Shown: positions 22,290 to 33,249 of the stretch, piece by piece
How the letters are laid out: each line of letters starts with the position of its first letter
How positions within the stretch are numbered: the first letter of the stretch is position 1
Assembly: GCA_037447655.1 (NCBI GenBank)
Contig: JBBHKE010000227.1
Location: 99,962-161,961, forward strand
Reading direction: 5' to 3'
DNA from: Zygnema cylindricum
Taxonomy: Eukaryota; Streptophyta; Zygnematophyceae; Zygnematales; Zygnemataceae
DNA: 62,000 nucleotides
Position numbers and translations under genes: made by a program
Notes under the pieces: generated by a model
The model's database searches: none
The model's input: the letters and a program-made list of their open reading frames with translations, nothing else
What the model was told of the DNA's origin: nothing

Positions 22290-23259
22290 GAATCATTTTT
22301 AGTATTTATGTTATTAATTCAGTACCCGTAAATTTTAAACCTCAAACGTAAAATAGGATTAGTATTTTTATTTTTTCCTTTATGTTAATGTTGGTACGGT
22401 TTAAATAGTATCGATGCTACAAATTTAGGCAATTATTAAATATTAATTACTGTGCAGTACATCGTGAATCGTTATAACTCTATCATTGTTGATGTGTTTT
22501 GCTTTACAACCGACACTATTAAACGTCGCGACTGTTAAATTTCAATCCATTGTCAGAAATAAATCATTGTATACAATTTATGTCAATTGAAACAAAATAA
22601 ATGTATGATAAATGAGTACCATATGGGGGCACAATCGTCCATTGAAACGACACGAAGAAATGAAACGACAGACTAAATCGTATCATGCGACAAAAGTTAA
22701 CATCTAATAAATGTATTTCATGAAAAGACAAAATTTTACGCTAAATACTCGTATGTTACAGGTTTATTAATTAATTGCTATCAAAATCCATGGCGGAAAG
22801 GTTCATGTATGTAGAAGAAGATGACGAAGTCAAGTGGATGGTTTAATTTGCGTTTCGTTCATGTAGGGGGTTTGATTAAGCGTAAAAGTCTCACATTAAT
22901 TTGAGCGTTCAATCTCAATCTAATGAACGATATGAATGAATGGACTAAATATATCATGTAATATGAAATACTTTAATGTTAAATCTATAATACACATTAA
23001 ACCATTATCATTATTCAACCATTATTCGTTTAAACAGAATACTAATGGTTTTTGTTAATTTTATATTAAGGTGTTGCATGTATATTTTTTATATTTTTTT
23101 TTATCAACACATAATATTACAAAAGAAAAAAACAAAAAAAAGAAAGAAAATAAATAACCACAATACAACCTTGATCACATAACAAAAACGAAATAAACAA
23201 ATGTAAACATAACATAGAAAATAATAAGAAAAAAAGAAAAAGCATCAAACTAAACTAGG
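22290..23259. other. AT-rich intergenic sequence, no gene
   Basis: Long AT-rich stretch with A-rich and T-rich runs. I see no reading frame of note, no transposon ends and no RNA gene. Confidence 0.5.
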
Positions 23260-23840
23260 ATGCAACCAACTTAGTCCAAAGACCCAGAAGGTTGGAACAA
23301 CATCATTATCAGCTCAATGGCTGACTAACACTACAAACAAGTATTTTCTATGGCTGACTAACACTACAAACAAGTATTTTCTTTTATATTTTTTGATAGT
23401 TAGAATATGTTTATTACTTTAAGTACGTTTTTTGTTTTCGATCAAGCACCTTAGTCGAAGACCCAGATGGTTGCATAAACATCATTATTAGCTCAAAGGC
23501 TGATTAACATTACAATCACTCATTATTTATTAATTTTCGTTGTTTATTATAGTAGATTGATTACTTTGAGTACTTTGTTTTTCTTTTTCTTTTTTTGTGA
23601 TCAACCAACTGAGTCCTAAGACTTAAAAGGTTGCATAAACATCATTATTAGCTCGGAGGCTGACCAACATTAGAAACACTTGTTTTCATTCATAATATTT
23701 GTTTGTTAGATTACATTGTTACTTTGATTTATTTTTTGTTTTTTCGATTAACCAACTCAGTCTAAAGACTAAGAAAGTTGTTGAACATCATTATCAGCTC
23801 AAAGGCTGACCAACATTACAAACATTGGTAAAAATAGCTT
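23260..23840 (+). repeat. Satellite-like array, four units of about 150-175 bp
   Basis: Four related units begin near 23263, 23439, 23599 and 23747. Each carries a version of ACCAACTTAGTCCAAAGACC, GGTTG, AACATCATTATTAGCTCAA and GGCTGACCAACATTACAAAC, followed by an AT-rich tail. The first unit has an extra internal duplication of about 34 bp (TATGGCTGACTAACACTACA...). The shared ACATCATTAT core resembles the ATC microsatellite that starts about 160 bp downstream. Confidence 0.75.
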
Positions 23841-23999
23841 TTTAAAATACAACACAAATACTTTGACTGCTTTGTTTCGGTAGTACTAAATTTCTTTGTT
23901 TTTTTTATATGACCAATATTACAGACATTGTTTTTTTTTTTTTTTTTTTAAATACAATACAAATACTTTGAATACTTTGTTTTGGTGATACTTTGATTA

Positions 24000-24082
24000 C
24001 ATCATCATCATCATCATCATCATCATTACATCATCACCATCATCATCATAGTCATCATCATCATCATCATCATCATCATCAA

Positions 24083-24125
<43 letters not shown>

Positions 24126-24376
24126 GTTAACATCATCATCATCATCATGATCATCATTACATCATCATCATCATCATCATGATTATCATCATCATCATCA
24201 TCATTACATCATCATCATCATTACATCATCATCATCATCATGATTATCATCATCATCATCATCATCATCTTCATCATCGTCGTCATCATCATCATCATCG
24301 TCATCAACATCATCATTATCACCATCATCATCATCATCATCAACATCATCATTAACATCATCATCATCACCATCAT
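24000..24376 (+). repeat. (ATC)n microsatellite 1
   Basis: Nearly continuous CATCAT trinucleotide repeats with scattered single-base changes (GTC, CAC, TTA, CAA interruptions). Both strands give chance frames of poly-Ile, poly-His, poly-Ser or poly-Asp/Met. It directly abuts the left end of dispersed repeat J1. Confidence 0.95.
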
Positions 24377-26228
24377 TGTCATGCCGCATCGTGTCGGTTG
24401 CTCGTGCGTACGATATCATGCCCGCACGCGCGATATTCAGCGCGCGCGCACGATATAATGCACGCATGCGCGATGTTATAAATGCACGCGCGGTATTTCG
24501 CACGCACGAGCGGTATTTTGAACGCATGCGCGGTATTTTGCATGCACGCGCGGTAATTTGTATGCACGCACGGTTCTAGGCACGCGCGCACGATTTCATG
24601 CATGCACTCACGATTTGATGCACGCACGTTTGGCTATTTCGTTCGCACATGCAAAATTTCGCGTCGGTTCATTTATTTATATGTTTGTTGAACCGTACTA
24701 ATTTCGTGCGATACTTTTCATTTCGTGCGCAGACATTTCGATTTCGAGTATTACGTGCAGTATGCTTCGTTTCGTGCGTATGCTCGCGATTTCGAAGTAT
24801 GGACGCGGAGTATCGTTTGGAGGCGAACCGCGATTTTCGGGTGACGCCTCGATACATTTTATATATTTAAGTCGGGAACCCATGTAGGTTCGCGCGTACA
24901 TGTAGTTAGGGAGGGTTTTTCCCCTCGGACGGTGGACTTTGTCGGGCGTACGGCAGACGATGTTGGCCGCCTATTGGCCAACATCTTAAGTAGTTTTCAT
25001 TCATGTAAAACAGTTTAGACGTAGGCTAGTTTGGCGTTAGGCGTAGCTTAGCTTCTACTTTGGCTAATTCTCAAACTAAGAGAATTTAGTTTTCGGACAA
25101 GAATTTTCTCTTGGCAGCGGAGCAGTTTCTTTGCTTCCTCCTTGCCACCGATTGCCCATTATTTATTTATCCTCTTGTTAGCTAGTGATAGATGTTAGTT
25201 AGCGTACGGATTTTTCTCTCTTTGTGTTCTGCCTCATTTTTAATCCGCACGGCTTCGGCCAAGTCCGGAAGGTTTCCCTCCAAATTTGTCTTTTTAGCGA
25301 TTGGTGGAGTGGAGGCTTGAGGTGTGGCATCTTGTATTGGGATGCACCGTTCTCTGGACAGTTGGACGGTTTGTTTGAGTGTATTTTTTTGTGTGGCATT
25401 TCGGTTGTCTTGGAAAAGTGCCCTTTTGACCGAATCCGATTTTCTTGGTTTGGTTGGAAGTGTTTATTTTGCTTCGTTGCTTTCCTTTGAGATAACTCTT
25501 GTAAAGAATACGTTGAAGACCCGAGAGCCTAGTGGCTACCTCGTGGCTTAATATTCTTGTCCGGAAAAACTTTTATAAAATGTATATTTTTCAAAAAGAT
25601 AAATTATTAAAAATATAAATTTTATTTTATAAAAAAATGTATCACCTTTCATTTTCAGTTTTGTTTCTTGGCTTGGTCTTTCTATTTCCTTTCCAATTTA
25701 CCTTTCATTTTCAGTTTTGCTTCTCAGTTTGGTGTGAGAAGAAAAATTTAAAGGAAAAAAAATATAAAAGTACATTATTTTCAATATAAAATCTATCTTT
25801 TTATATCTAAATTTTCTCCCACCTACTTTTGATTTGGTTTTTTCCTTTTGATCCGCTTTATCGTTCTACGTGTTTTCCTCCTACTTTCTCTCCATTTTTG
25901 CTTTCGCTTTCAGTTTTGCCTTGAAAAAAAAAAATTATACAAATAATTAAATTTATAAATTTTACTTTATAAAAAAAAGCACACATTTTGTTTTTGTTTT
26001 TTGTTTTCTTCTTTCTTGCTTCCAATCTTTGTCTCCTATCTTATTATTATTGGGTCCACTTCACTCTAGGGGAGTATTCACCCCCTTCTCTCTTTGGGTC
26101 ATTTTCACCTTTATTCCATCTCATGATGTTTATATTTTTTGTCTTTTCAAATTTATTTTCGTTGGTATATATGTTTGTGAGCATGATTTTTCTGGTTGTA
26201 ATGCATGTTCGCTTGCTTATCTCTCATG
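24377..26228 (+). repeat. Dispersed repeat J, copy 1
   Basis: It opens with a GC-rich tandem array (24377-24640) of units of about 20 bp resembling GCACGCGCGGTATTTTGCAT. A unique body follows, containing GAACCCATGTAGGTTCGC, GGCCGCCTATTGGCCAACAT, GAATTTTCTCTTGG, GAGAGCCTAGTGGCTACCTC and TATATGTTTGTGAGCATGA. The same order is found at 36603-38035. The middle (25560-25990) contains AT-rich sequence absent from copy 2. No coding capacity is seen. It could be an LTR or a large non-autonomous element; I cannot identify its termini. Confidence 0.65.
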
Positions 26229-26230
26229 AA

Positions 26231-26261
<31 letters not shown>

Positions 26262-26484
26262 TTCATCATCATCATCATCATCATCATCATCGTCATCATC
26301 ATCATCATCATCATTATCATCATCGTTATCATCGTTATCATCATCATCATCATCCTCCTCATCATCATCATCATCCTCATCATCCTCATCATCCTCATCA
26401 TCCTCATCATCCTCATCATCATCATCGTCGTCATCCTCATCATCATCATCAACATCATCATCGTCATCATCATCATTATCATTA

Positions 26485-26515
<31 letters not shown>

Positions 26516-26634
26516 GTCATCGTCATCATCGTCATCATCGTCGTCAACATCATTATCGTCAACATCATCATCATCATCATCATCATCATTACATCATCAT
26601 TATCATCATCGTTACATCATCATCATCATTATCA
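26229..26634 (+). repeat. (ATC)n microsatellite 2
   Basis: A second CATCAT trinucleotide tract with CTC, GTC and TTA interruptions. It begins right at the end of repeat J1 (CTCTCATGAA-CATCAT). Chance frames give poly-His, poly-Ile and poly-Met. Confidence 0.95.
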
Positions 26635-27429
26635 TTAGCCCATCTTTCAGTAGAAGTAGACAATGCTCTAGAAAAATTAGCATTCCAAATATGAAAAACA
26701 ATATCAAAAATGATTGCAGCAACACGAACTTCACCACAATTGCAGCAACATGAACTTCACCACAATTGCCTAAAACTTTATCAACGGGCATATATGTTTG
26801 ATAATGATTAAAGTCAATAAATTGAATTCCATGTCCACAACTAATAAAAATAGCATGCTCATCCCAATGACAAAATAAACAACTAATAATTACCTTTTTT
26901 ACATAAGAATATTTAGACTCACAACCACAATAATAAGGAAAGAGCACGAAACAAACAATTCTTAAACCTTGTAACATGTAATCCAAAAATAGATTTTCGT
27001 ATCATAATGAGCTTACCTAAAATAAAACTCCCAAAAGTCGAAAAAAAAACACATACACCTGAATAACAAAAAATAAATAAACATTAATAAATAAATGAAA
27101 TAACAAAACAATATGATTTTAATACAAACTTTCCCAAACATGTAAAAATAAGGAAATAGACAAACAAAATAGGATTTATTTAAAAAATAAAACAAAAAAC
27201 ATACATTAAACAATATAAAGAAACATAAGATAAACTTCACACAAACCACTATAAATCACTTAATATGTAAAAAACCACTTACTGAATATTTCAAGCCTTC
27301 GCAAATGAATGGAAAGAGTGAAAATTTGTAAAAAAAAAAAAAAAAAACTAAAAATAGATAAGAAACAGGATCAAATTCAAAGGAAAAAAGAAAGAAGACG
27401 GGAGGTAATACAAATCTCTATACAAAAAA
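26635..27429. other. AT-rich segment with an unassigned minus-strand frame
   Basis: A minus-strand frame across 26612-26986 has a non-repetitive N-terminal part of about 100 codons (with CHWDEHAIFISCGHG and YMPVDKVLGNCG) before it runs into the microsatellite. It looks more protein-like than its surroundings, perhaps a decayed transposon gene, but I do not recognise a family. The rest (27000-27430) is AT-rich and empty. Confidence 0.25.
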
Positions 27430-29060
27430 TATGGACCTAGATTCTTTGTACGCTTAACAGGATGGTTTGAAACCGCTACTCTCCGGTACAACGACGACGA
27501 CAAAGTGATCGAGACAGTTGACCCGCGGCCGACGACATCGAGGTGGCCACGACAGGTATTAGGATGTCGTCGATGCGATTAAACCGTACAAGTAAGTGAA
27601 ACGATATTGAAACGACGGCGATGATAGATTCTTTGTACCCTTGATAGGACGGTTTGAAACGGCTATTCTACTGTATAGCGACAACGACAAAGTGATCGCA
27701 ACAATTGACCCGCGGCCGACGACGTCACTGATGGTTTGGTACGGACGGATTTGAGTCATGGCGCTTAATCGTACGGCAACGTGAATCACATCGCGACGTT
27801 TATGTTGACGTTAGCTGACGTCAAGGGCGATTCACGTCCAAACAAATTCGACGTCACGCCAAAATGTCGTGTCATCAATATCGGTCGAGGAATGTACAGT
27901 ATCGTACATTTATTTTTTGCGCGTGCAATCCCGTCACATCACGCCACGTTGTCGTGGTATCAATATCCGTACACCACCGGAAACAGATTGATACGTTGAT
28001 TACATGTAAGGGCGTGTTCCCATGTGATTAAGTAAGGGTTTTTCTCCGTCGTTTTCACTGAAAATGGGACTTGCAACGAGAAAATATCACGCCGTACGAA
28101 AAATGGGCAAAAACACAAGTACATTTTGAGTCATTTTGGAACTTGGAAGGTACAAAAATTTGGCGTTATTATCATCGCGGCACACTTCGAACTCATCTTC
28201 ACACTTGCACTGGAATCAAATCGCAACCTGATTTTTATCAAAATACTACCCTATTGACGAATAGAAAATCGGGATTACACGCGTCAAACGTTTTCAAAAA
28301 ATTTTGAACGACGGAGAGTACACTCTATATTTTCCCCTGCTCGTCACGCGCATGTATGTACGAAAATGATGAGCATGTACGAAAAGAGATCGTTGGGGTC
28401 TTGGACCTCCACTTTCATTCATGGGTCCTTTGCAAAATTTTACGTCGTCCTCGTCTCTCCCCCTCTTTTTCACTCGACTGCTCCTATTTCTCTCTTATTT
28501 ACACGAGATGCAGCAATAATAGTATCAAATGAAAGTTTTTTTTTGTTTTTTTTATATTTTTGGTATAAGTTTGATGGCATACCGAATGATAAAGGATAAG
28601 AAAACAAATCGGGAAGCCATGGCGGAAAATCTACGTATTGATGACGTCAAATAGTAGCATGACTTCGCCATGTCACAAAACCCTAAACATCTACAACGTC
28701 ACAAAAACCTCGATGTCTACAGCCGTTGCCGTTTTTGTATACGTCACCAATTTTACGAAGTTTCGCAATCGTCTACATTTCGTTTCGTAGAATGTCGCAC
28801 ATTTTGTAGACGTCTACAACTGTCACCTATTTGAAGTAATGAAAGCGCAAGTAATGATTGACATAGGCACACTTTGAAAAGTACACCGTAACATCTGCGC
28901 TAAAATCCAAAGTAACGTTTCAAAGTTTCGGTTACATGGGAGTACGCCCTAACTCATACGACAAATTGTGACGCTCCTATTGGTCTGCGGGTACAGAAAC
29001 GACAGGCCCTTTGGCAACCAAAGGGCAAAGCACCGGGTCGCCCGCGATTATTATTCTGTA
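27430..29060. repeat. Dispersed repeat H, copy 1, interrupted by Harbinger-like element II
   Basis: Blocks at about 27580-28009 and 28950-29060 match 33250-33812 closely, for example GGCGATTCACGTCCAAACAA, GACGTCACGCCAAAATGTCG, GACAAATTGTGACGCTCCTA and GGGTCGCCCGCGA. The left part contains a local duplication: AGATTCTTTGTAC...GGTTTGAAAC...GACAAAGTGATCG...GACCCGCGGCCGACGAC occurs near 27437 and again near 27628. No protein is encoded that I can recognise. Confidence 0.7.
28010..28949. mobile_element. PIF/Harbinger-like non-autonomous element II
   Basis: The ends are GGGCGTGTTCCCATGT and ACATGGGAGTACGCCC (14 of 16 positions pair), flanked by TAA at 28007-28009 and 28950-28952. The second copy of repeat H at about 33694-33712 has the uninterrupted target ACATG-TAA-CTC, so the insertion and its duplication are shown by a related empty site. 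The 940-bp interior is homologous, in inverted orientation, to element I (19977-21392), including the GTAGACG-rich block. No transposase is present. Confidence 0.85.
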
Positions 29061-30519
29061 CTTCGTACAAGCAATTTTCGTACACTACTTTTGTCGTATT
29101 AGATTATCTGTTTTGGTAAACTTGTACCAAATTTGTTTAAACTTTGATGATTTCAACACAATAAGCGGTACGAATTCCTAAGAAATACCGTAAAGTATGG
29201 TGATGTAGCTCCCCACTTGGATCCTAGCGGTAATCGACGCCTCTGAAATCTTTGAAAAGTTTACGAAATACGGCCATTGGAGGATCGGCTCAGTTCGCAT
29301 GGTCATTTTCAGTGATTGGGCGTCTTATGAGCGTCTAGGTTATAAACGTACGGCCATAAACTGCACAATTAGTGAAATGAGTCATGACGTCGCGTTTTAA
29401 ACTGAAAGTGACCTTCCGATGGCCGTCCACCCATTAGTTTTATGCACTGAACCAACAACCTAAAAACAGCCCACGTGGCAGGCCATTTCACAACGCGTCG
29501 ATCGGTCGCTTACCTTCTCCAATCCAAGCGTTCAATTGTTTAGCGCACTAAACGTCGCACTAGACGCACGGCGTGCGCAGGAAATTAAAGTGCGCCCGTG
29601 CAAAGTTTAATACTGTCGCACGTTAAAACACAGGTTTCTGGTACCGTATTGCAGGAATGATGAGGGTGTCGTCCCACGGGGGCTTTGGTTCGTCCCTCTG
29701 CCGGCCTCACTCATGGATGGAAAGCAGCATATGTAAACTATCGGTGTAGTAAAATATAACTTTACACGCATGAAACGCAGGAAAATTTGAAACGTGCATT
29801 GGTGTCATCTCAGCATTCTGCGGCTGAAACTTGCACTGATCTGCAAAGAGGCAAAGAGGTACTGTTAAGTTTTCAGGGTTCTCGATGCAAACATGTCGTA
29901 TGGCACTAAAGGCTGATATTTCAAAGGTCAACTCATTCTATCGTAGTTTTTGAAGATCTGTTTGAAATCGTCCATAGGGGAAAGCATGGTGAACGGATCT
30001 TAAAGGTTTGGAATTGGCCTTATTCATGTGTACTCGCGAGGAGATTACAGGGTGACCATGTGATTTTGTGTTAACGGTTGCTCTTGGCAGTCTGTTTTTG
30101 CCTCATCAGTCGTTTTGTCAGGACTTTCCTGTAATGCTTAAAAATCTGTCATTGGCAACAGAACTGATTGCCCTCAGTTTTGCTATTTTTAGAATTCATT
30201 TTGCTAGTCATGTAAGTTCTTCTTAAATACTGTTATGTACATAAATTTATCGAAATGCATGTAAACCTCAGGGATTTTAGGGCTTTATAGCCAAATGTCA
30301 TCACAAGTTCGGTCCACCAAATCAACGATTAAATTTGGCAGTTATAAGGATTTAGATGCTCAAAAACAGATATGGCATGGATTTTCTTGGTTCACTATTT
30401 TTCCGTGATGCAGTATATAATTTTGCTGTTCTTTGATCTGATTCATGAATTGCCGTTTTACAGGATTGTTTCAAGAGAAAGATAATGCACTAGCAGTTTT
30501 CATTTTTGATTTGCTGGAG
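29061..30519 (+). other. 5' flank and probable 5' UTR intron of the C2 gene
   Basis: No coding sequence is recognised. T-rich sequence ending TGCCGTTTTACAG at 30463 looks like a 3' splice site ahead of the C2 start codon. GTAAGT at 30212 is one candidate donor. If correct, the gene has a 5' UTR intron and the in-frame ATG at 30445 lies in intron sequence. Confidence 0.4.
29471..29479. promoter_or_regulatory. G-box (CCACGTGGC) upstream of the C2 gene
   Basis: A palindromic CACGTG core lies about 1.05 kb before the C2-protein start codon. bZIP and bHLH factors bind such sites in ABA, light and cold responses. SRC2-type genes in flowering plants are cold-responsive, which fits, but the link here is inference. 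Confidence 0.3.
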
Positions 30520-31743
30520 ATGTCTTCCAAGCGACCTGTGGATGTGACGGTCCTTTCCGCGAGAAATTTGCGAAAGTTACGGCTTGTCACTGCTCCTCCA
30601 GTGGCTGTTGTCATTGTTGAACGTCATAATGATCGATTTGTAACAAATCCGGGCACTACCAACTCAAGTACTGGAGATGACGCCGTATGGAAAGCACGAC
30701 ACGTTTTTTATGTTGATGAAGAACTGGTTTCCGGTGATGAACCTGCAAATATTAGGGTTGACGTATTTGATTCATCCGTGCTTGATTGTCTGCTCGGGAC
30801 TGCTTCGATTTCTCTAGAAACAGCAATGGATCATTATAACAAAGCTCATACTTATGCTCTTATGGCCGAGGGGAGATCCTGTGGGTCGGTAACTCTGGCT
30901 GTCAGTGTTGCCCCGAAGTCCCGTGCACCCCTTAGCTTTCCCCCTCCTTCCTCTTCCTTACCAGGACCACTTTACGGCCCTCCTCTCCCTGGTGACCCCC
31001 CCCTCCTTCAGAAACAGACATCGGGACAAATGCCAACTCCTGTTAGGGGTGGTAGTTTAGGGAGAGAATCTCGGTCACCGGCTTCGTCCTCCAGTCCAGC
31101 ATTTTTCCGTACTCAGAGTCACCCTTCTGGTCCACCTCCAACCGGTCCTTCATCCTCTGTCTATATGAATAACAGCAGTCCTGTCCCAAATTATAATCAG
31201 GGATACTCGAATGGATCCTCGCAACCTTCAAGTTCACAACCGCATCCTCGACAAAGCTATAATCAGGGCCCTCCCATGGGATATTCTTCCCAACCTGGTC
31301 CAATGAATGGACCTGACCACAGGGTCCGCGCACCACCTCCACCTCCACCCGGGCAATACATGCACCCTTCTCACTCCGGCCAATCGGGGCCCTATCAGCC
31401 TCCAGGGCCTTCAGCTCCATATCTCTCACCTCCACCTCCGTCTGGTTATGGCCCTCCACGAGGCTATCCTTCCCAAACACCATATCCGCCTCCATACAAT
31501 CATCAGCATTCTTCTCCTCCTCCCCCTCCTCCTCCTGGTTATACTGTTCCTCAGCGTGGGCATTCCTCGCATCCTCCAGGGGCTCAGTATCCCCCTCAAC
31601 GGTCCATGGACCGAAACCGAGAAGAGGGATACGGTGGTGTTGGAGACATGGGAACTGCAGTTGTGGAGGGTCTTGTAATGGGTGCTGTGGCAGGTTTCGT
31701 AGTTGGGGAAATATTAGATGACGACGACGATGATATTTTTTGA
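30520..31743 (+). CDS. SRC2-like C2-domain protein with proline-rich region and acidic C-terminus
   Basis: An uninterrupted frame of 407 codons from ATG 30520. Residues 6-130 form a C2 domain (PVDVTVLSARNLRKL at the first strand, VRVDVFD-like IRVDVFDSSVLDCLLG near loop 3). Residues 131-370 are rich in Pro, Gly, Ser, Tyr and Gln, with PPPPPP and GYPSQTPYPPP-type motifs. The last 33 residues hold a small-residue hydrophobic stretch (GTAVVEGLVMGAVAGFVVGE) followed by six Asp. This order matches plant SRC2 proteins, membrane-associated C2 proteins induced by cold. The first loop lacks the usual Asp ligand pair, so Ca2+ binding may be weak. ATG 30445 is in frame 25 codons upstream, but the intervening sequence contains a likely splice acceptor (ends 30463), so 30520 is preferred. 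Confidence 0.75.
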   Translation: MSSKRPVDVTVLSARNLRKLRLVTAPPVAVVIVERHNDRFVTNPGTTNSSTGDDAVWKARHVFYVDEELVSGDEPANIRVDVFDSSVLDCLLGTASISLETAMDHYNKAHTYALMAEGRSCGSVTLAVSVAPKSRAPLSFPPPSSSLPGPLYGPPLPGDPPLLQKQTSGQMPTPVRGGSLGRESRSPASSSSPAFFRTQSHPSGPPPTGPSSSVYMNNSSPVPNYNQGYSNGSSQPSSSQPHPRQSYNQGPPMGYSSQPGPMNGPDHRVRAPPPPPPGQYMHPSHSGQSGPYQPPGPSAPYLSPPPPSGYGPPRGYPSQTPYPPPYNHQHSSPPPPPPPGYTVPQRGHSSHPPGAQYPPQRSMDRNREEGYGGVGDMGTAVVEGLVMGAVAGFVVGEILDDDDDDIF

Positions 31744-32344
31744 GCGAAGAACTTATGAACTTATGTGCAAATGGAAATGGAGAGAAACACAGCAAAATCT
31801 CCCAAGTAAATGCATCGTCTGGTTCCTTCGGCTGGATATCCATACCATGATTCTTTGGAATAAGGAAAAAAGCTCGATATTTGTAGATGTTTGTAGCCGT
31901 TGTTGTTAAAAAGAGTGGAGAGCACGAGGAGCTTAGAGAATGAATTGCTCATGTCACTGTTACTCCTTTTTGCATAAGAGAGGCATGGGTAGTCAGGCCA
32001 GTTTTTCTCCGAGGAAAGCACACATTAGCTTTTGTTGATCAGTTATTTTTCTGGAAAGCTGTTGTTGTTCATAAGTTCTATATCTGGGTTTAAAATGTGT
32101 TAAAAGCAAGAGTTAGAGATGAAGGTTTTTTATAAACAAAGGCAGGCTAGTTCACTGAGCCGTGCGCCTAGGTTGGTGGACTCCTATTTCGGCCCATAGC
32201 CTAGCTAACTGAACCGCTGCCCGTGAAGGTTGCATGTAGTAAGATTCTGGAATTTCTATCTTGAAACATTCATGTGGCAATGTTAATTTAGGTTTTCAAA
32301 AAAAAAAATCTAAAGATTTTTTTAATAATTGTATGTTTAATCTT
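31744..32344. other. 3' flank of the C2 gene
   Basis: Contains the probable 3' UTR. No further gene, RNA or transposon end is recognised before the pyrimidine tract. Confidence 0.4.
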
Positions 32345-32966
32345 TATTTAATCTTCTCTTGTTCTTTCAATTTTTTTTTCTCTCCTTCTTTCTCTTTTTT
32401 TCTTTTTCTTTCTTTCTCTCTTGTCTTTTTCTCTACCTCGCTCCGTCACTCTCTATTTTTTCTCTCATTTTTTTTATCCCTCTCTCTCTCACTACCTTTC
32501 TTCTCTTGCTATATCTCTTTCTCTCCCTCTCTTATGTCTCTCTCTCAGATATTTTCTCTCTAACTGTCTTTTTCCCTCTCTCTCTATCTATTCCTCCCCT
32601 TGCTTTTTCTCTCTCTCTCCATCTCATATCTCTCTCTCTCACATGTCTTTTTCTCTCTCTCTAGCTATTCCTCCCTTGCATTTTCTATTCCTCTCCCTCT
32701 TTTATCTCTCTCTCTCTCACATATTTTCTCTTTAACTGTATTTTTCTTTTCCCGTTTGTCTTTGTCCTTCACTCTCTCTCTCGCTTTTTCTCTCTCGCTT
32801 AATCTTTTTCTCTAGCTCTTCCTTCCTTCCTCCATCTCCTTCGGTCCCGCTCTTATGCCTCTCTTTTCTAATTCGCTCTCTCTTTTTCGCTCTCTCTCTC
32901 ACTTCCTGTTTCTGTTTGCCCTTTTCTTTTTATGTCAATTTCTCTTTTATACACTCTCTCTCTCTC
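32345..32966 (+). repeat. Long (CT)n-type pyrimidine tract
   Basis: About 620 bp of almost pure pyrimidine on the + strand, dominated by TCTCTCTC and CTTTTTCTCTC. It stops at the assembly gap. Leu/Ser/Phe-rich frames through it are artefacts. Confidence 0.9.
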
Positions 32967-32976
32967 NNNNNNNNNN
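32967..32976. other. Assembly gap (10 N)
   Basis: Ten undetermined bases directly after the CT tract. The true distance is unknown, so sequence or elements may be missing. Confidence 0.99.
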
Positions 32977-33249
32977 CTATAACTATTGTGCTGTCGAACC
33001 GCACTACACTGCCTAGCGTACGCGTTTTTTATTTTCATGCTATAACATGCAATGACATGAGATGCCGTAGCTATTGTGCTGTAAAACCGCACTGCAGCTT
33101 AAACAAACCTGCACTTAGCGGGAACTGCAGTCGAATGCAGTTGTATTTGCAGCGATACACTAATTACAAGGGCATGCTAATTCAGGGCTACTGAGTTTAG
33201 GGAGGCATTGTTTGGTAGGAATTGGAGCATCTGGCGCTCAGTTGATAGT
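32977..33249. other. Short spacer, no gene
   Basis: GCTATTGTGCTGT(A/C)(G/A)AA-type sequence with ACCGCACT occurs twice (near 32980 and 33070). No other structure is seen. Confidence 0.4.

Noticed and set aside
23260-23840. CRISPR-like array
   Set aside because: The units are whole tandem repeats of about 150 bp without short identical repeats and unique spacers, and the DNA is eukaryotic.
24204-24527. Asp-rich and Ile-rich frames in microsatellite 1
   Set aside because: They are translations of the ATC repeat in different frames.
25988-26753. His-rich (metal-binding-like) and Ile/Ser-rich proteins
   Set aside because: The His runs come from (CAT)n of microsatellite 2; there is no unique domain around them.
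31043-31843. 266-codon minus-strand frame
   Set aside because: It is antisense to the proline-rich part of the C2 gene.
32261-32815. Leu/Ser/Phe-rich membrane-like proteins
   Set aside because: These are frames through the CT tract.
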